Positions 61,481 through 64,000 of a stretch of DNA of 64,000 nucleotides are shown here, in pieces. Each line of letters opens with the position of its first letter. Position 1 is the first letter of the stretch. Below the pieces are notes generated by a model. It was not told the DNA's origin, searched no databases, and saw only the letters and a list, made by a program, of their open reading frames with translations. The position numbers were made by a program, and so were the translations under genes. Origin of the DNA: Desulfurococcus mucosus DSM 2162 (lineage in GTDB: Archaea > Thermoproteota > Thermoprotei_A > Sulfolobales > Desulfurococcaceae); contig NC_014961.1 in the NCBI RefSeq assembly GCF_000186365.1, forward strand, positions 930,001 to 994,000. Reading direction: 5' to 3'.

Positions 61481-62460
61481 CAGTGGTGAACCCACTTACA
61501 CTGGTATTCCAGTCACTCATATATCCTGGCCTCTTCTTCATGATAGTATTAATCATTCTGACACAGTGGCTCGCCAGAAAGGTGACTGCGAGGATACAGT
61601 TCAGGAGGGGGCCGGTGTACGCTGGCGTGGCCGGGGTCCTCCAGCCGCTGGCCGATCTCCTGAAACTAGTGGTGAAGAAGGATCTCGTCAACAAGTATAG
61701 TCTCAAGGCAAGCCCCCTGATAGTGATATCCCTTGCAATAGGTGCACTAGTAGTGATACCCTCAGCCACACCCCTAGCCATTCAACCGCTTCACGCCGAA
61801 TACGATGCGATCGTAGTCCTCTACCTACTCCTACTAATACCCTTCGGGCTAGCATACCTGGCTGCAGCGCATCCAAACCCGTATACGGCTATAGGTGTTG
61901 GACGCTACATAGCACTACTCTTATCCAGTGAGCCAGCGTACGCGTTGACAATACTGGTCCCCGTTATACTGGCATCCAGGCACTATGGTGCAGGCTACTC
62001 GCTCTACTATACTTCACTGGTCTCACACATGCTCTGGGCGATTAGCCCGTTGAAAACAGTCTCCATGGCACTGGCCACGGCGGCAGGCTTCCTCGGCTTG
62101 ATGAGCATGCTGATGGTTAAGCCGTTTGACACGCCTGAGGCCGAGTCAGAGCTGTACTGGGGCATGTTCACGGAGCTCGGGGGGCCTAGGCTGGCACTAG
62201 GCTTCTTCGCGAAGTTCGCTGAGAGAATAGTTTACCCCTTAATATACACACTGCTATTCCTCGGGGGAGCATGGCCCTTCACCGTTGGAGACTGGCTGCC
62301 AGCATCCATAATCATACTGGCTAAAACAATCGCCGTGTTCACGGTGCTCACAGTGATAGATGCAGCGCTGCCGAGGTATAAGCCTGAGCAAGCCGTCAGA
62401 TTCCTGTGGAAGTACCTCTACCCTGCATCCATAATTTCGCTTACACTAGCCCTTATATGA
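61474..62460 (+). CDS. NuoH-like membrane subunit (MbhM)
   Basis: The longest frame has 328 residues; GTG 61483 or 61486 has better spacing from GGGGTGG. About eight spans are expected. The NuoH hallmarks are RRGPVYAGVAGVLQPLADLL near residue 43 and PFDTPEAESELYWG near residue 212. It anchors the redox arm to the membrane. It is the last gene of the operon. Confidence 0.9.
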   Translation: MVAVVNPLTLVFQSLIYPGLFFMIVLIILTQWLARKVTARIQFRRGPVYAGVAGVLQPLADLLKLVVKKDLVNKYSLKASPLIVISLAIGALVVIPSATPLAIQPLHAEYDAIVVLYLLLLIPFGLAYLAAAHPNPYTAIGVGRYIALLLSSEPAYALTILVPVILASRHYGAGYSLYYTSLVSHMLWAISPLKTVSMALATAAGFLGLMSMLMVKPFDTPEAESELYWGMFTELGGPRLALGFFAKFAERIVYPLIYTLLFLGGAWPFTVGDWLPASIIILAKTIAVFTVLTVIDAALPRYKPEQAVRFLWKYLYPASIISLTLALI

Positions 62461-62471
62461 CGCCACGGCGC

Positions 62472-63506
62472 CTAAGGCGGGTTCCTGAAAAACCATGAGA
62501 GATCCGCCGGCCGCCTCCTCCTAACTCCTCCATCAATCAATCCATGAGCTATCAGGGGTAACGCTATGGTTGCATCGACATAGACCACTTTCTTCTTGGC
62601 TCTCGGCGACACCTTACCCCAGCTCACAGCTTCCTCCAGTGTAGCCCCGCTCAACCCTCCCCACTGGGGTGCATCCGTGGTGAACTGGACCACGTACTCG
62701 AGGCTCTTATAGTAGTCGTGCCTCCCCTCCTCATACTCCCCTATCAGTGTCTGAGCAACGGTCACCAGGTTCACGTAGTCCTTGGGGACGCCTCCACCGA
62801 TATATATCGCAGAGAGCTTCCCAGCCCTCCTACCTATCTCGACAAGCTGGTGGAAATCCCTCACCATGTCAAGTACCACTCTGTGCCCCCTCCTATACGC
62901 TAAAACAGCTGCCATACCGTACCCGCTGTCAACGAGAGCCGGGGAGAAGACCGGGACCCCTGCCCTATATGCTGCTGCAACAATGCTGTCGACACCCCTC
63001 TCATTCAGATACCTGCCGAACTCGTGGAGGAACTCAGCCGTACTATATGGTCTCCCAGCAGGCAGCGACTCAATGAACTCCTGTATAAGCCTCTCCATCT
63101 TCCTATAGTCCTCTTCACTGGCCACGGTGTCGTAGAACCTGTCATACTTGTACTTGAGGAGCTCCTCATCATTGACGCATGGATGAGTCTTATAGTACTT
63201 GAAGCCCATGGCCTCATATATGTCCTCACTTATTATCGCACCCGTTGAAACCACGACGTCCACATACCTCTCCTCAATAAGCCACTTGATTATCCTCCAC
63301 ATGCCTGCAGTACTCATTGAGCCAGCCAACCCGAGGAACACGAGGTTATCCTCATCGCTGAACATATCTATGAGAACCCGGTAAGCCTCCCCTAGACTCC
63401 TCCCCTGGAACGCTGTATCCCCCATCTCGAGGAGGAGCTCGTGCAGCCCTCTGCGCTTAACATCCATGCTCCTGACTTCACCCATTATGAAGCCGGGTTC
63501 ACCCAT
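62472..63506 (-). CDS. Deoxyhypusine synthase
   Basis: The 344-residue enzyme uses spermidine and NAD to modify a lysine in translation factor aIF5A. Landmarks are FLGLAGSMSTAGMWRII near residue 53, FHQLVEIG and IYIGGGVPKDYVN, and the catalytic lysine region VSWGKVSPRAKKKVVYVDAT near residue 304. The start is ATG 63506; later ATG 63485 or 63464 is possible. It converges on the membrane complex operon. Confidence 0.92.
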   Translation of the reverse strand: MGEPGFIMGEVRSMDVKRRGLHELLLEMGDTAFQGRSLGEAYRVLIDMFSDEDNLVFLGLAGSMSTAGMWRIIKWLIEERYVDVVVSTGAIISEDIYEAMGFKYYKTHPCVNDEELLKYKYDRFYDTVASEEDYRKMERLIQEFIESLPAGRPYSTAEFLHEFGRYLNERGVDSIVAAAYRAGVPVFSPALVDSGYGMAAVLAYRRGHRVVLDMVRDFHQLVEIGRRAGKLSAIYIGGGVPKDYVNLVTVAQTLIGEYEEGRHDYYKSLEYVVQFTTDAPQWGGLSGATLEEAVSWGKVSPRAKKKVVYVDATIALPLIAHGLIDGGVRRRRPADLSWFFRNPP

Positions 63507-63574
63507 GCTTCAACCCCGAGATAATACAACTCCGCCATGAAATAAAAACACTTAGCTAGGAGCACGCAGGGGAG

Positions 63575-63688
63575 TGCCGCCGCCGGGACTTGAACCCGGG
63601 GCAACCGGATCTCCCCTGGGCAGACCTCGGTACGGACCCGTGGACCCCGTATGAGTCCGGCGCTCTGACCAGGCTGAGCTACGGCGGC
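63575..63688 (-). tRNA. tRNA-Met (CAT), elongator, with 39-nt intron
   Basis: GCCGCCG pairs with CGGCGGC in the acceptor stem, with A73. The anticodon arm CCGGA-CTCATA...A-TCCGG has anticodon CAT (63653-63651) and a T arm CCGGG-TTCAAGT-CCCGG. An intron of about 39 nt (63611-63649) interrupts after position 37, the usual archaeal site. CTTATAAG at 63719-63726 is a suitable TATA box. Confidence 0.93.
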
Positions 63689-63819
63689 ACCAATCCATAT
63701 TATTCATTACTGGGAGGCTTATAAGCTTGTAGACACAGCGCCCCCAGCTCCACGTGCATCAACCTAGACGTGGAAACACTTATAATCCTCTCCAACCACT
63801 TAAGAGATAACGGTCGCAA

Positions 63820-63894
63820 GGGCCCGTCGCCTAGCCAGGATAGGGCGCCGGCCTCCTAAGCCGGAGGCCCGGGGTTCGAATCCCCGCGGGCCCG
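63820..63894 (+). tRNA. tRNA-Arg (CCT)
   Basis: The 75-nt gene has acceptor stem GGGCCCG with CGGGCCC and G73, anticodon arm CCGGC-CTCCTAA-GCCGG and T arm CCGGG-GTTCGAATC-CCCGC-type pairing. No intron is present and CCA is not encoded. CTTATAATCC near 63778-63786 is a TATA box. Confidence 0.95.
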
Positions 63895-63949
63895 TAGCCC
63901 TCCATAATCCCAGTCCTCCACGCCGATGCCCACCCAGGGCTCCAGGAGG

Positions 63950-64000
63950 ATGAAATGCGTGGTCAACGTGTTCGATGCAACTGCATGGTGGAGAGCCGGG
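63950..64000 (+). CDS. Possible start of a further gene, partial
   Basis: An open frame begins at ATG 63950 (MKCVVNVFDATAWWRAG) and runs off the right edge. GGAGG (63945-63949) directly abuts it, and an alternative ATG at 63955 in another frame has better spacing. Too little is seen to name a product. Confidence 0.3.
   Translation, partial: MKCVVNVFDATAWWRAG

Noticed and set aside
63751-63774. CCACGT/ACGTGG inverted repeat between the two tRNA genes
   Set aside because: Six base pairs with a 12-nt loop is weak, and no RNA gene pattern surrounds it.

Overview
The window looks like chromosomal DNA of a hyperthermophilic, anaerobic, sulfur-metabolising crenarchaeon, most plausibly Desulfurococcaceae. 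This rests on archaeal-type TATA boxes about 26 bp upstream of many start codons, frequent GTG/TTG starts and ATGA/GTGA gene overlaps, an intron in a tRNA, a type I-A CRISPR-Cas locus, an archaeal PheS, deoxyhypusine synthase, beta-RFAP synthase-like genes and an Mrp-type membrane complex. The species is an inference; no rRNA is present.

Layout. 1-4.7 kb: end of an ECF-type vitamin or queuosine-precursor transporter, three hypothetical genes, 6-phospho-3-hexuloisomerase, a probable H/ACA guide RNA (about 3181-3258), a radical SAM protein and a ZPR1 zinc-finger protein. 4.8-10 kb: M29 aminopeptidase and ferritin sharing one TATA box, a CitG-like protein, a sulfite-oxidase-fold molybdoenzyme with an unfamiliar N-terminal region, and an atypical carbamoyltransferase. 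10-15.3 kb: a complete peptide/oligosaccharide ABC transporter operon. 15.3-19 kb: PheS, a radical SAM protein, a probable transposon scar and a DUF89 protein. 19.1-25 kb: a molybdate/tungstate supply operon (MoeA-like, three ABC transporter genes, MoaA, MoaC, MoaD, MoaE). 25-28.3 kb: a four-gene flavin/iron-sulfur dehydrogenase of the dye-linked L-proline dehydrogenase type. 28.4-37.3 kb: a KaiC-like ATPase, a surface protein, a CaiB plus gamma-glutamyltransferase pair, a beta-RFAP synthase/DUF447/DUF1464 trio and a MATE exporter.

37.4-54.2 kb is the CRISPR region. A solitary repeat lies at 37460. It is followed by an AT-rich segment carrying one unrecognised secreted or membrane protein. 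Then comes a 45-repeat array (39467-42319) transcribed on the minus strand from a leader next to cas1. The adaptation genes (cas1, csa1, cas2, cas4) come next, then a regulatory region with palindromic GAAAC/GTTTC elements, and the type I-A interference genes (csa5, cas7, cas5, cas8a, cas3', cas3'', csa3, cas6) ending with a second, cysteine-bearing Cas6. Several spacers are related to each other: two pairs differ as homologous coding sites would, and one pair overlaps by 22 nt.

54.3-62.5 kb encodes a complete membrane-bound hydrogenase/sulfane-reductase-like complex with Mrp antiporter modules. Two subunit pairs are fused and the usual nickel cysteines are missing from the large subunit, so a ferredoxin-driven sulfur-reducing, ion-pumping role is more likely than H2 production. 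The window ends with deoxyhypusine synthase, an intron-containing tRNA-Met, tRNA-Arg and the start of a further gene.

No obviously unprecedented multi-gene system was found. The best candidates for new biology are the H/ACA RNA, the cargo within the distal end of the CRISPR array, the structured spacer content, the cas operator region and the fused MBS-like complex.
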